Assembly: GCA_028583405.1 (NCBI GenBank)
Contig: CM053251.1
Location: forward strand, 437,778-501,777
Reading direction: 5' to 3'
Length of the DNA stretch: 64,000 nt
Source: Pogonophryne albipinna
Taxonomy: Eukaryota; Chordata; Actinopteri; Perciformes; Artedidraconidae
Shown: positions 1 to 10,780 of the stretch, piece by piece
Numbering within the stretch: position 1 is the stretch's first letter
How the letters are laid out: each line of letters begins with the position of its first letter
Translations under genes and position numbers: made by a program
Notes under the pieces: generated by a model
Database searches by the model: none
Seen by the model: the letters and a program-made list of their open reading frames with translations, nothing else
Told to the model about the DNA's origin: nothing

Positions 1-710
1 CTGAAAAAATCTGTGATAATGAGCACTTCTCCTTTGCCGAGATAATCCATCCCACCTCACAGGTGTGGCATATCAATATGCTGATTAGACAGCATGATTA
101 TTGCACAGGTGTGCCTTAGGCTAGCCACAATAAAAGGCCACTCTGAAACGTGCAGTTTTGCTTTATTGGGGGGGTCTGGGGGGGTCCGAAAACCAGTCAG
201 TATCTGGTGTGAGGGGTAGGGTTAGGGTTAGGGTAATATTGTGAATTGAGTGGCCCATGGTGGTGGTGGGGTTATGGTATGGGCAGGCGTATGTTATGGA
301 CGACAAACACAGGCCACTCGATTCACAACATTACCCTACCCCTAACCCTACCCCTAACCCTAATCCTACCCCTCACACCAGATACTGACTGGTTTTCGGA
401 CCCCCCCAGACCCCCCCAATAAAGCAAAAATGCACGTTTCAGAGTGGCCTTTTATTGTGGCCAGCCTAAGGCACACCTGTGCAATAATCATGCTGTCTAA
501 TCAGCATCTTGATATGCCACACCTGTGAGGTGGGATGGATTATCTCGGCAAAGGAGAAGTGCTCACTATCACAGATTTTTTCAGATTTGTGAACAATATT
601 TGAGAGAAATGGTTATTTTTTGTATATAGAAAATGTTTTAGATCTTTGAGTTCATCTCGTGAAAAATGGGAGCAAAAACAAAAGTGTTGCGTTTATATTT
701 TTGTTCAGTC
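1..710. mobile_element. Long inverted-repeat (foldback) DNA element, left end outside the window
   Basis: Bases 1-254 and about 314-584 are near-perfect reverse complements, pairing around a spacer of about 60 bp. Both arms carry TTAGGG/CCCTAA-like runs near the centre. Sequence continues past the right arm to about 710, ending near TTTTTGTTCAGTC, so a matching outer stretch should lie left of base 1. I recognise this sequence type as a non-autonomous element widespread in fish genomes but cannot name its superfamily. It interrupts the minus-strand retroviral sequence that starts at about 711. No transposase is visible. Confidence 0.8.
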
Positions 711-1283
711 TATGTCTATTTTAGATCTGACTTGGTTAAGAGTTGATTTGTTCTTTGGTGAGAGGAACTCTTCCCCTTGTACTGGGGTGGGTAGACTGCT
801 TTGGGAGAGTTCCTTACAATCTCCAGATCTTCCTCTCTGTGCTGAGGCCATAAAACTTTTAATGGGTCGCTCTGTGGTCTGTTCAGATTTTCTTCCCCTC
901 CAGAGGTCACGCCTGTCTCTGACCCTGTGTGCTGCGTCTTTCTGCAGCACCTCAGGAGCAGAGAAAGGGGAAGATATCTTCCAAAAGTGTAAGCTCCTTC
1001 ATGAGCAAAATAGCACCACATTTAACTCTCTCTGACTTGTTTTTAAAGCGTTCTTTAAGGCCTGAATTGAGTCTTCTGTTGTGTAACGGAAAATCCCATT
1101 TCCAAAAAGGGTCAAGAGCAAATACTTTAGTTGATTTTGGTAAAGTATTTGGGCTTTAGCTTCGCAAAAAACTTCCTCATATTGGTTTTGAAGATATTGT
1201 TGGGGTTTGGTTTCTTCTGTTAGTTCCCACATAGGTTTTTTTTTTTTTTTTAAAGTACATGCAAAACAACCGGTATTTGTGGG
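711..1283 (-). pseudogene. Downstream part of retroviral gag-like region, degraded
   Basis: This continues the minus-strand reading from the macrodomain segment at 1284-1823. A stop at the join and an A-rich tract (T-run at 1236-1251 on the + strand) interrupt the domain. The peptide read at 999-1232 looks like the C-terminal third of a macrodomain fold, an inference from its spacing and hydrophobic pattern. Open stretches at 716-1021 and 705-950 lie in different frames and end where the foldback element begins. No capsid, protease or polymerase motif is visible; those would lie beyond the insertion, outside the window. Confidence 0.5.
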
Positions 1284-1823
1284 TCATCTGATCACCACAT
1301 TGCCTTCTGACAGTGTAATAGTCCTTATCATATTATCACTTTGTGATTTCATGCTAGGACCTATTCTCCTTGCCAGAGCTACTGCTATTCCTCCTGCATG
1401 TTTTAGCTTCCTATTAGCAGGGTTCACTAACATGGTTTGTTGATCCAGTTTAAGATATTCAATATTTGACATTATTATTTCCAACATTCCTTTGCCCTGA
1501 ATATCATGTCTAACAATGTGTTTTCTTCTAGGAGTAGTAGATGGGATACTCATACATGGCATTTGTGAGCTTTTATCCCTGTAGGGTGGAGGTAGGGTCT
1601 CAGACATTATACCACCTGCTTGTTGCTCTCTGTCCAAACGGTAGTCTGACAGGAAAGTATTTAGGTCGCGGTACGCCCGTGGGTCTGGGCTTATCCGACC
1701 AGGGCGGGCAGAAGCTCCGGATTTTGCTTCTGTGTTTCCCTCCCTGTGTGGTTGGCTCTGAGTCATTGAAAAACTGCGTTCTAACCTCATCCGCCATTTT
1801 TTATCCATACATTTTTTATCCAT
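1284..1823 (-). pseudogene. Endogenous retrovirus gag-like N-terminal region with PPPY motif and partial macrodomain
   Basis: An open stretch of 179 codons lies about 670 bp downstream of a retroviral primer-binding site, where gag is expected. Residues 1-75 are charged and polar. Residues 78-81 read PPPY, the classic late-domain motif by which many retroviral Gag proteins recruit NEDD4-type ubiquitin ligases. From about residue 116 the sequence matches the ADP-ribose-binding macrodomain signature: NPAN at 134-137, a GG at 144-145, then a GP and an SD pair. The stretch stops inside the domain, with remnants continuing at 711-1283. The ATG is uncertain because the first codons lie in a short duplicated A-rich segment. 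Retroviral origin is supported by context; I do not recognise the family. It is an inactive old copy. Confidence 0.6.
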
Positions 1824-2487
1824 ACATTTTTTTTTTATTTAAGGGTTTAAGTTCACTCTTTTATACACATGCAAGTTCCTAGGCTATTACTCACACCGGA
1901 TGAATCAGTCCGACTATACGTCACTTTGTTCTAGGTTACTCTTTCTGGATTCAGCGAGTGCATGCGAATACCTCAACTAAGAGTGTTATGTATCGAGCTT
2001 CGAGCTTTTCCAACAGCATAGGTACCCTTTAGACCTATGTTTATCTTTATTAAATCTTCTATTAACTCTTCCCCACGTTATGTTTTAACGCAAAAGTTCT
2101 AACCGCAGCTCTTTGTCAAGTCCTACCTATAAGTTTCAAAGTAATTGGACAGGTACTGAGCAGTGCTCCTACGGCTGACTTCACTACTAGCCACCAAACC
2201 TGTGTTAAAGGGACCACAGGGGCTTCTCAATTTGGCTAGGGGAAGAAGAACCTACTTTAGCTTCTTTAACAGACAGCAATATCCGATATAATATAACCCT
2301 CAGTCCGGTGCAATAGTATCAACTTAAATTACTACACTTTTAGGTTTAAATATATATTCTAGGATTTGGGTAGGTATTTTAACAAGACTTTCAGCCTGTA
2401 TTTCGCTGATTTGTACTCATCGACTTTTTTCACTAGGTCGTTTTGGTTCTTGTAGTTTGACTCTGTAAAAGTATGACTTTTCACAGA
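1824..2487 (-). other. Retroviral leader between primer-binding site and gag-like region
   Basis: No open frame of note on the minus strand. By position this is the 5' untranslated leader of the endogenous retrovirus. I see no recognisable packaging signal and no gene on either strand. Confidence 0.45.
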
Positions 2488-2505
2488 GCCCCACGTTGGG
2501 CGCCA
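2488..2505 (-). promoter_or_regulatory. Retroviral primer-binding site, tRNA-Lys(1,2) type
   Basis: Read on the minus strand, TGGCGCCCAACGTGGGGC matches the 18-nt site complementary to the 3' end of the Lys-1,2 tRNA used by several retroviruses. It directly abuts an ACA, the expected LTR terminus. This fixes the orientation of the element as minus and places its 5' LTR at higher coordinates. Confidence 0.85.
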
Positions 2506-3420
2506 TGTAAGAGTCGGTGAGGTCCTGATAATTTATTCCGGGAAATTATTGAGTCTATGTAAGTTTACTGCTTGGCTCAGATCCACCAACGTCAGCAAGA
2601 TCTCACCTCTATTAACTCCCCGAAGAACCAGGTTCAATTAACTGCTGTTTCAATTCAGACAACTCTCTTAAATCTGTTTAAGCGATCCCGAAGGATTTTG
2701 ATATCAGCAAATGAGGTGTGGCCCTACCTAAGTGTGAGTGTGGCAGGGTGCAATCTTACCTTTGAAGCAGGAGGAGAGCGCAGATGTCTTTTAAGTTGTC
2801 CCAGTCCAAAAGGTGGGATCAGTTTATTTGAAGAAAAATAGGTCCAAACTAATACAGGGTTTTTACCTTCTCTCTTTACAACATTATAATCATACTAAAC
2901 AAAATGATGCTGTGATCATGTTCAAATATGAAACTTTAATTCACAGTCTTACATTTATTATCAAAATTGTAATTTCAACTGCCCAATTCAGTTGTGATTT
3001 TTAAATCTCCTCTGAGGCATTTCCTCATAAATGCACATTCAAACTTTCATTTTCACCCAATCAATTCACATCAATTTCATACCTTTTTTCCGACACAGAC
3101 GACGGGAATAACATTAAAAAACTCATTCCTATCCGACACAGATGGTGGGTACTAACATCCACAAACACATACCTATCTCCCGCAGGTATTCGGAGGAAGA
3201 TCCTCACAGGTGGCGGTTACTAATACTCACAAACACATCTCAATTCATTCCACTCATTCACAAAGTAATTCACTCAGCTTTCAACAAAGAAAATCAAGAG
3301 GTATTTACCAAGTTTGAGAGAACCTTACCGAGAGCTATTAACCCAGCTCTGAGTGCCAGAGCCTACCGGGAGAGAGTATACCAGGAGAACCCCCCTCTTG
3401 TGGGTTATACAAGAATATAA
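2506..3420 (-). repeat. 5' LTR of the minus-strand endogenous retrovirus; outer edge not resolved
   Basis: The inner edge is fixed by the adjacent primer-binding site; on the + strand the LTR begins TGTAAGAG. Minus-strand AATAAA signals are possible opposite 2531 and 2826. From about 3095 to 3250 there are three degenerate repeats of about 50-57 bp, each carrying a cacag-nnn-ggcg/gggt core followed by taacattaa- or actaacatc-like sequence, resembling U3 enhancer repeats. I could not find a convincing outer CA end; 3420 is a minimum estimate. The ORFs here have no recognisable product. Confidence 0.55.
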
Positions 3421-3717
3421 TTGATTATATTTGATTATAACTAACTTTCGTTTTAAGTATTCAACATACTATGAAGATCTCAACACATCAAAGTTTTACG
3501 ACACATTTTTTTTAGTTTGACTTGCAAAATTATCTTTTAAATTGACAAACATCATATGTGTAATTTGTGGCACAATTCAAACGGGATTGAAATATAATCT
3601 TTCTCTCTCCATTGACTTCAGTACATCATTTTTCAAAATACGGTCCCATGGAGGTCCACCGGAAGGGGAGGGACTTCGCCACTCTATTGGCCCTTCATAG
3701 TATATATTTGACATATA
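3421..3717. other. AT-rich gene-free stretch
   Basis: Could be the outer part of the LTR or flanking DNA. I see no gene and no clear repeat boundary. Confidence 0.4.
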
Positions 3718-5640
3718 ATCTTCACAATGCAAGATGTGGGTCCACACAAGCTACTATAAACCAGCATATTCTGTACACACACAAAACTCCAGCTCCTCCT
3801 GAAACTAATAATGAACTAATTTGTGATGCTTATAATGTCCTCCTAAAACCCTGTTTGCCCTTTAATAGAGTAGCAGTTATGGACATGCCAGCTGTCAGTT
3901 GGCCAAACAGTTGAATACAATTAAGAAAAACTTTATAATGTCCTTCTAAAACTTTATATTCATCACAATATCACTTTGAAACACATCCTCAGACTAGAAA
4001 CAGTGCAGGAGCAAAGGTCTGTACATGACTCATCCTGTTTCTGGCGCGCTTTACGTTCCAGACATCAACCAAAAGCACCTTCAAGCTCATGTGGGCGGTA
4101 CATTTTTTCTAAAAGGTCGAGCATCTCGTACTGGAAACTCTTCAGATATCCCCGCGTGGAAGATGAGCATGTAAGCAATGCTTTGTTTACATGCTGGGAT
4201 CAATAACGTATATCTTATCTTAACATACCTCAAAATAAACCCAAAAAGTTTAGCATTTCACCTTTTTCGCTTCCAATTGAGGCGAGTCCTCACAATGCGG
4301 TGTGTTTCCAGATGGGGGTCCACAGAAGCTACTATAAACCAGAATAAAATGTACACACACAACTCCAGCTCCTCCTGAAGTTAATGATAACCCCATTTTA
4401 AATGCTTATAATGTCCTTATAAAACCCTCTTTGCCCTTTAATAGAGAAGAACTTAAGGACATGCCAGCTGTCAGTTTGCCAAACAGATGAATAAAATTAA
4501 GAAAAACATTATAACGTCCTTCTGAAACTTTAAATTCATCACAATATCACTTTGAAACACATCCTCAGACTAGAAACAGTGCAGGAGCAAAGGTCAGTAC
4601 ATGACTCATACTGTTTATGGTGTGCTTTACGTTCCAGACATCAACCAAATGCACCTTCAAGCTCATGTGGGCGGTACATTTGTGCTAGAAGGGCGAGCAT
4701 CTCGTACTGGAAACTCTTCAGATATCCCCGCGTGGAAGATGAACAATGCCTTGTTTACATGCCGGGATCAATAACGTATGAAGGGCCGTGTAGGCCAAAA
4801 TTCAAACTCACCTCGCACACACACTACTGAAAACATCTGGCCTTGCACAAACACTACTGAAATACTCGCACATTCACTACTGAACACCTCACACACACAC
4901 ACTCAACTGAAAAGTAAACCTCACACACATACTACTAAAAATGAACCTCATATACACGCAACTGAAAATTAACCTCACACAAACACTATTGAAATCCCCT
5001 CACATTCACTACTGAGCACCTCACACACTACTGAACACATCTGGTACATTTTCAGTTGTGTGTGTGTGTGAGGTGTTCAGTAGTGAATGTGAGAGTATTT
5101 CAGTAGTGTGTGTGCAAGGCCAGATGTTTTCTGTAGTGTGTGCGCGAGGTGAGTTTGAATGTTGGCCTACACGGCCCCTCATAATAACGTATATCTTATC
5201 TTAAAAAACCTCAAAATAAACCGATAAAGTTTTGCATTTCACCTTTTTTGCTCTCCATTGGAAGTGAGTCCTCACAATGCGAGTGTGCTGCCAGATGTGG
5301 GTCCACGCAAGCTACTATAAACCAGCATATAATGTAAACACCCACGACTCCAGCTCCTCCTGAAGCTCATAATAAACCCATTTGTAATGTTGATAATGTC
5401 CTTCTAAAACTTTAAAATCATCACAATATCACTTTGAAACACATCCTCAGACTAGAAACAGTGCAGGAGCAAAGGTCAGAACATGACTCATCCTGTTTAT
5501 GGTTCGCTTTACGTTCTTAGTGCACCTGCAGGCTCAAGTGGGCGGCATATTTCTCTAAAAGGGCGAGCATCTCGTACAGGAAACTCTTCAGATATCCCCT
5601 CGTGGAAGAAGAGCATGATTTACCCCCCCCCTCCCCAAAG
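3718..5640. repeat. Tandem repeat with unit of about 578 bp, three diverged copies
   Basis: The landmark CACATCCTCAGACTAGAAAC recurs at about 3979, 4557 and 5438. The first two are about 578 bp apart; the third is displaced by the inserted element at 4779-5182 and by a shorter unit. Other shared blocks are a ctactataaaccag segment (about 3750, 4330, 5313) and a gagcatctcgtac segment. Copy 3 is truncated near 5640. Units contain no conserved open frame, so I read them as non-coding. Confidence 0.8.
4779..5182. mobile_element. Foldback MITE, 404 bp, with 9-bp target duplication
   Basis: The ends TGAAGGGCCGTGTAGGCC and GGCCTACACGGCCCCTCAT are inverted repeats, and the interior is a long imperfect hairpin of (ctactga, acaca)-rich sequence. 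AATAACGTA flanks both sides (4770-4778 and 5183-5191), while the sister repeat copy has it once (4202-4210), so the empty site is visible in the same window. A 9-bp duplication fits Mutator-like elements best; the class is an inference. Confidence 0.82.
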
Positions 5641-6780
5641 CTTGTAGGATCAGAGAGGGCAAACTGGTGGGATCAAAACAGAAAGATTTTTCCAATGGCA
5701 CAAAGCGTTCAAATCCGAAGTGAGGAAAATAAAACATTGCCCTTACAGAGTAGAAACACAAGGACGATTATTCTTATTCTGTCAACATACTCTCTGCTCC
5801 TGGGGGGGAGAGAGAGTTATCGACGTGTTGCAATCACGTATTAATGAGACTGAACTCTGCCTCTCTTTCCCTCACTTCTCTCTGTCTGCTTCTTTTCCAA
5901 GTTTGTCTCAATTTTTTTCATCACCTCTCTCCTCCTCTCTGTAGAGTTGTTGCTATATTTCCCCCACAGGTGAGTTTCAACCACTGCAGGTGATAATAGT
6001 CGGTACACAGACGTTATATATATAGTGTATAGTGTGTGTACATTTAAGTGTGCAGAACACTATGGTCACGGGTAGAAAAATGTTATGCAGCTTAGGGGTC
6101 AAACATGCCGAAACCTACCAGAAACAAAATGTGTTTTGCAACTTCAGTCTTTTTTCCAATGACCTTCACCTCCATCAATTATGATGAAGCTGCACCTCAA
6201 GAAGAAAGGGATTTGGCAGAAGTTACAAATTCCTCCTTGAGCAGTTTTGTATTTAGGCGTAAGAGTTACAGTTAACTTCAAAGTCAAAACCCTTCCTTGG
6301 AAATAGTTTGATTAAATAGTCCCAACTCGTGGTCAACTCAGTAGATTATTCCAGCGAAAGATCTGTATTTTTAGCGGATTATCAAGGGGTTTTTGTTCTT
6401 CTTGTGCTCTATTCGATACTTTTACATCCTTTTGTCCTTTATTTTATCCAAAGTGTATTACAATAAGAAAGTTTAACTATATTACTTCAAAAATATTGCA
6501 ATATTCATGTAAGAATACACATCAACTTCATGAAGTATGCTGAGCTGCAGTTCCGTAAAACAAACTGACATGTTAATAAAAACTGTTTACACTGGCTCAT
6601 TAACGTTATAATCTCTTATGAGTGGTCACACAGTCATTAGAAATGCTCACGTCAAGTCAAAACGTTTGCTAAACACTCAGTAAGGCTGTCGTTTTATCCA
6701 AATTATCTATAAAAAAACCCGTCTAAAATCGTTGGTTATATTCCCCAGCTCAAAAGCATCTCACTCTGAACACACAGTGG
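5641..6780. other. Gene-free stretch before the DIRS coding region
   Basis: Mixed AT-rich sequence with short CT-rich blocks (about 5850-5940). I see no gene. Part of it may be the left terminal region of the DIRS element, but the terminal repeat could not be located because the right end of the element is lost. Confidence 0.4.
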
Positions 6781-6924
6781 CTCAGACAGTGTGGTTCTAT
6801 ATCGTATAAGGCTTCGCCCTCTAAGGCTATCGCTATTGGGTTAATCCCACTGCACGTGTGCAGCACTGACAGATTTATTCCACGCCCACCTACGACGTGG
6901 GCCCCACCTCCAGGCTCACTTCCG

Positions 6925-6932
6925 TATAAATA
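6925..6932 (+). promoter_or_regulatory. Candidate TATA box of the DIRS element
   Basis: TATAAATA lies about 155 bp before the Gag zinc-finger-like region, within a GC-rich leader. Position and sequence fit a promoter; there is no independent support. Confidence 0.4.
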
Positions 6933-7082
6933 GGAAGCAGGCCTTACAATCCACTCCTACTTTTCTTCAGCACTCCGTTGCAGAAGCATTGACAGGCTAC
7001 TCACTGAAAAACAAAGATTCCTCCTAAAAAGGTTTGTTTTTCTAGTAGGGAGACTGGGCAGGAAAGTCAAGGCGGTGTTAGG

Positions 7083-8262
7083 AGTTGCCCCGTGTGCGGG
7101 ACGGGCTACATCATGAGTATGGACAGGCACTCACTGTGTGAGTCCTGCCTGGGAATAGAGCATGCGAACGCTGCTCTTACTCCCGGGGTATCATGCTCGC
7201 ATTGTGCCCGCCTCCCGCTGGCCCTCAGACAGCAGAGAGCGGACGCTCTCGCTGCGGCAGAGGTCGAGGACGATTGGACCGTCCAGGAGGAATACTCCGG
7301 GGACAAAGCCATTGATTTCCTGGATCCGAATGGCGGGCACGAGTCGGACGACTACGCCCCTCCATTCAGGGATCACCGGGTGATTCCCCCATTATCTCTC
7401 CCCTCCGGACGGAGGAGACAGGTAGGGGACCCGGTGTAGGTCCGGTGTATGATCCCGTGATCCCTATCTCCGCCATCTCGGCGTTACCGTCGATTGGCGG
7501 GATACTCATGGAACTTCCGGAGATTATATCCAAGGCGGCCGCCTGGAGAAATCTCCCCGTTCCCCTAGCTCAGGAGAGCTCGCCTCCGGATGATATGTCC
7601 GGGGTGTTCTCCCGAGTACACAGGGTAAGGAGTGACCCGGTCTGGCCACGCTTCCCGGCCATATAGCGTTGCTGTCAAACTCCATGATGGAAATATCCGA
7701 GCAGTCAAAGACTATGTCCTCAGTGGAGGCTGAGGAGATAGGTAAGGCGGCCAGTACTGCACTCACACGGTGCGCAGCAGTCGCAGTCTCGCAGGCGCGG
7801 ATTGCGGCGTGGGCGACACAGATCCATCGGTACCTCTGGCTACAGCAGGGGAACATAATGGAGGGTGCAGGAAAGGATTTGCTGGAGGCTCCAATCAGTC
7901 CGGGCGGACTATTTGGACCACAGTTCCACACCATGGTGGAGACTATGAAGTCTGCGGCAGAGCAGGCAGACGACATAAGGCGTCACGCTAGCTGGCTTCA
8001 GGATAAGCGTCCTCAGCAACAGCAGCGGCAGCAACGACAGCACCCGCAGCCCCCGCAACAGTCTCAACGGGGGCAGCGCGGACAGCGGCGAGAGCAACAA
8101 CGGCGTCAGCGCCCTTCGGCAGCTGCAGGGGCTCCATCCCAGGTCTCCGCTCCTCAGCCGCAGAGACAGGATCTGCAGGCGGCGAGTCGGAGGGGAAGGA
8201 AGAACCCCCGCTCCTGGTCTGCTCCTCCGAGAGAACCTCCGAGGAAGCAGAACCGAAGATGA
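7083..8262 (+). pseudogene. DIRS Gag-like protein, two frameshifts
   Basis: The first segment (7083-7436) has a zinc-binding-like cluster, CPVCG followed by D-R-H-x-x-C-x-x-CLG, then a further C-x-x-C, typical of fish DIRS Gag N-termini. It ends at a stop near 7438. The reading resumes in another frame at 7445-7663 and in a third at 7669-8262, so two frameshifts split it. The last segment is helical, then becomes very Gln- and Arg-rich (from about residue 118 of that segment), probably the nucleic-acid-binding tail. No in-frame ATG precedes the zinc cluster; the true start is not clear. Function: coat of the intracellular particle, known for the family. Confidence 0.72.
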
Positions 8263-8266
8263 CTCT

Positions 8267-8869
8267 TTGGTGGGGTTATGTGGGAAGAGAGGATTGTTAA
8301 TAAATGATTCAAATCTCAGCAGTGTGTCTGTAGCAACTGTGTCTCACGTATCCCCCACACTAGTCAGACCGGCTGCCAGTAATCTATTGATTAAAAGGCA
8401 GCAGGATTTGTTGCATAAACCATCTGTTGTTAACCTGTCGGCTAATAAACAGAGGACCTCACCGTTAGAGCCAGCTGTGTCTAATCTGTCGGTTAGCAAG
8501 CAGCGAGGCTCGCTGTATAAGCCTGCTGTATTTAACCAGTCGGTTATAAGACAACAGCGCTTGACATATAAATCGGCCGCTTCTACCCTTTCGGGCAGCA
8601 AGCAGCGCGGTTTTTCCTCTGTATCAGTTGTGCCTACACACAGTCGTATTAAGCCTAGCGCGGCTGTTACGTATGAGGTGAAAAGCACTGCACACACCTC
8701 CGCGAGTGGGAGCGGAAACCCGCCTCAGGGTTCTGTTTATGATAGACAGAGACAGGATGAGAGTCGGTGTGTGATGCAGCGTGTGGAGACCCCTGCGCAG
8801 CCCTTTAGGGCGGGGCCCCCCTTGGGTTGTTTCACAAACAACGGCGGCAAGGGCTCTGGCATGGCTTGT
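8267..8869 (+). pseudogene. Linker ORF of the DIRS element with 17-residue tandem repeats
   Basis: Open from 8267 to 8980 in a frame different from the last Gag segment, starting 5 bp after its stop. Between about 8370 and 8630 it has four to five degenerate 51-bp (17-residue) repeats with a consensus like PAVxNLSxxKQRxSLYK; two neighbouring units at about 8440-8541 are each exactly 51 bp. No known domain. It overlaps the start of the RT region at 8870. It could be a Gag C-terminal extension or a degenerate spacer. I cannot assign a function. Confidence 0.5.
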
Positions 8870-10780
8870 CACCATGACTACCACAGCACAACAAAAACAG
8901 GTACGCCCGCTCTCAGAGCAGTGCTCAGAGTGGAGGCGGCTATGTTTAATGGACGGATGGATGAGCAGGCTGATCAGTAGAGGATACTCTGCAATTTGCC
9001 CTCCCCCCCCCCCCCGCAGTTCAAAGGGATTCAGGAAACACTTCTGTCATCCCAAGAACAGTGTCTTGCGCTCCAGTCAGAGCTGCGGGAACTCCTGTTA
9101 AAGAGAGCAATTTCCAGGGTTCCTCAAGGGGAAGAAAATCAAGGGTTTTACTCCCGTTATTTTCTTATCCCGAAAAAGACCGGGGGGATGAGACCCATCC
9201 TAGATCTGTCAGCATTCAACAGAGTGATACGAAAAAGGCCGTTTCACATGCTGACAATCAAACAGGTAATGGAGTGTGTGCGCCAAGGAGACTGGTGCAC
9301 CTCCATAGACCTAAAGGATGCTTACTTCCACATAACCATCATCCCAAAACACAGGAAATTCCTGCGTTTTCATTCCAGGGAACAGCGTATCAGTTCAACC
9401 GGCTGCCGTTCGGATATTCCCTGGCTCCACGCACTTTTTCGAAGTGTGTGGAGACGGCACTGGAGCCGCTACGCAGAGGAGGGATGAGAGTGTTATTTTA
9501 TCTGGACGACCTGCTGTTGCTGGCTCGCTCCAGAGAGGAAGCTGCTTTACAGACGGTACAGCTTGTATCTCACCTGTCAAGCCTGGGTTTCATAAATCAA
9601 TTGGGAGAAGAGCTGTCCTCTTCCAACCCAGGTCATCACGTATCTGGGAAGGGAATTCAACTCAGCCCGCATGAGAGCACGACTCTCACAGCGGCGAGTG
9701 GAGAATTTGACAGCTCTCCTCAGGAGCGTCACACCCGGCAGGGTGGTGACAGCCCTTACCGTGATGCAGCTGTTGGGCATGATGTCAGCTGGTCACGTGG
9801 TGATTCCCCTGGGTCTCCTTTACATGAGGAGACTTCAGAGGTGGTTTATTCGCCTGCGCATCGACCCAGTGCGTCAGAGGAGACGCAGGGTGTGCATTCC
9901 TCTATCCGTAGGTTTGGATCTGACCTACTGGAAAAATCCCCACATCCTGTCAGTGGGGGTTCCCCTCGGCAGAGTGACGTCAGGGTTTACGGACGCATCG
10001 CTCTCAGGGTGGGGGGGAACTTGCATGTCGCAGGCAGTGGGGGGACAGTGGCCGCCTCACATGTCCCTCCATATAAACACGCTGGAATTACTCGCCATAT
10101 GGAAAGTAATACAGCACTTCGCCCCGTTGCTGAGGAATCATCATGTGTTGATTCGAACAGACAACAAGACGGCGGCAGCCTACGTAAATCGTCAAGGAGG
10201 TGTACGATCAGCGCAGCTGCTGGACACAGCCAGACGGCTGTTGTGCTGGGCGCGCACACACATACTCTCGATCAGAGCAGTATATATTCCCGGCGAGCTG
10301 AACAAAGGGGCAGACCTCATGTCCAGGGGAGGTCCTCGACAAGGGGACTGGAGCCTCCACCCCGAGCTGGTCTCCCAAGTGTCGAGCAGGTTCGGGAGAG
10401 CGGAGGTAGATCTGTTCGCTGCGCGCGGGAACGCGCAATGTGCTCTATGGTTCTCCCTGAGAAGGCAGGATCACCCCCCTCTGGGGGTAGACGCGTTCGC
10501 ACACAGACCTTGGCCCAGGGGTTTACTGTACGCTTTCCCACCAGTCCCTCTGATCCCTCGGTTCCTGGACCGAGTGCAGGAAGAGCGACTGATAGCGGTC
10601 TTAATAGCCCCGGAGCGCACAGGAGCGTCCTGGTTTCCCTGCATACAACGGATGCTGTCAGGGAGACCGTGGGAAATTCCGTGGCGGGGGGATGCTCTCT
10701 CCCAGGCGGAGGGAGCAATCAGCGGTCACCCAGTGTTAGGCCAACGTTTGTGGGCATGGCCCCTGAACGGGAACACTTAG
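8870..10780 (+). pseudogene. DIRS reverse transcriptase, RNase H and methyltransferase-like region, frameshifted
   Basis: Copies the element RNA into DNA (family knowledge). The reading starts near the ATG at 8870 in frame 3, shifts at a run of C bases (about 9002-9016) to frame 2, shifts again near 9360-9380 to frame 1, and near 9600 back to frame 2. RT motifs: YFLIPKKTGGMRPILDLS, then SIDLKDAYFHI with the first catalytic Asp, FNRLPFGYSLAP, and the catalytic pair in FYLDDLLLLA. RNase H: FTDASLSGWGG, a TLELLAIW helix, RTDNKTAAAYVN, and the ADLMSRG end. After this, DLFAARGNAQC and the DAFAHRPWPRGLLYAFPP segment match the part of DIRS elements described as methyltransferase-like. The stop is at 10780, overlapping the recombinase start. 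Confidence 0.85.

Noticed and set aside
217..371. Telomeric repeat (TTAGGG)n
   Set aside because: Only a few imperfect units on both arms of a palindrome inside a mobile element; not a chromosome end. The CCCTAA-rich stretch at 22600-22680 is likewise irregular.
9002..9016. Programmed ribosomal frameshift site
   Set aside because: The element has several other disabling frame changes, so decay or homopolymer error is simpler.
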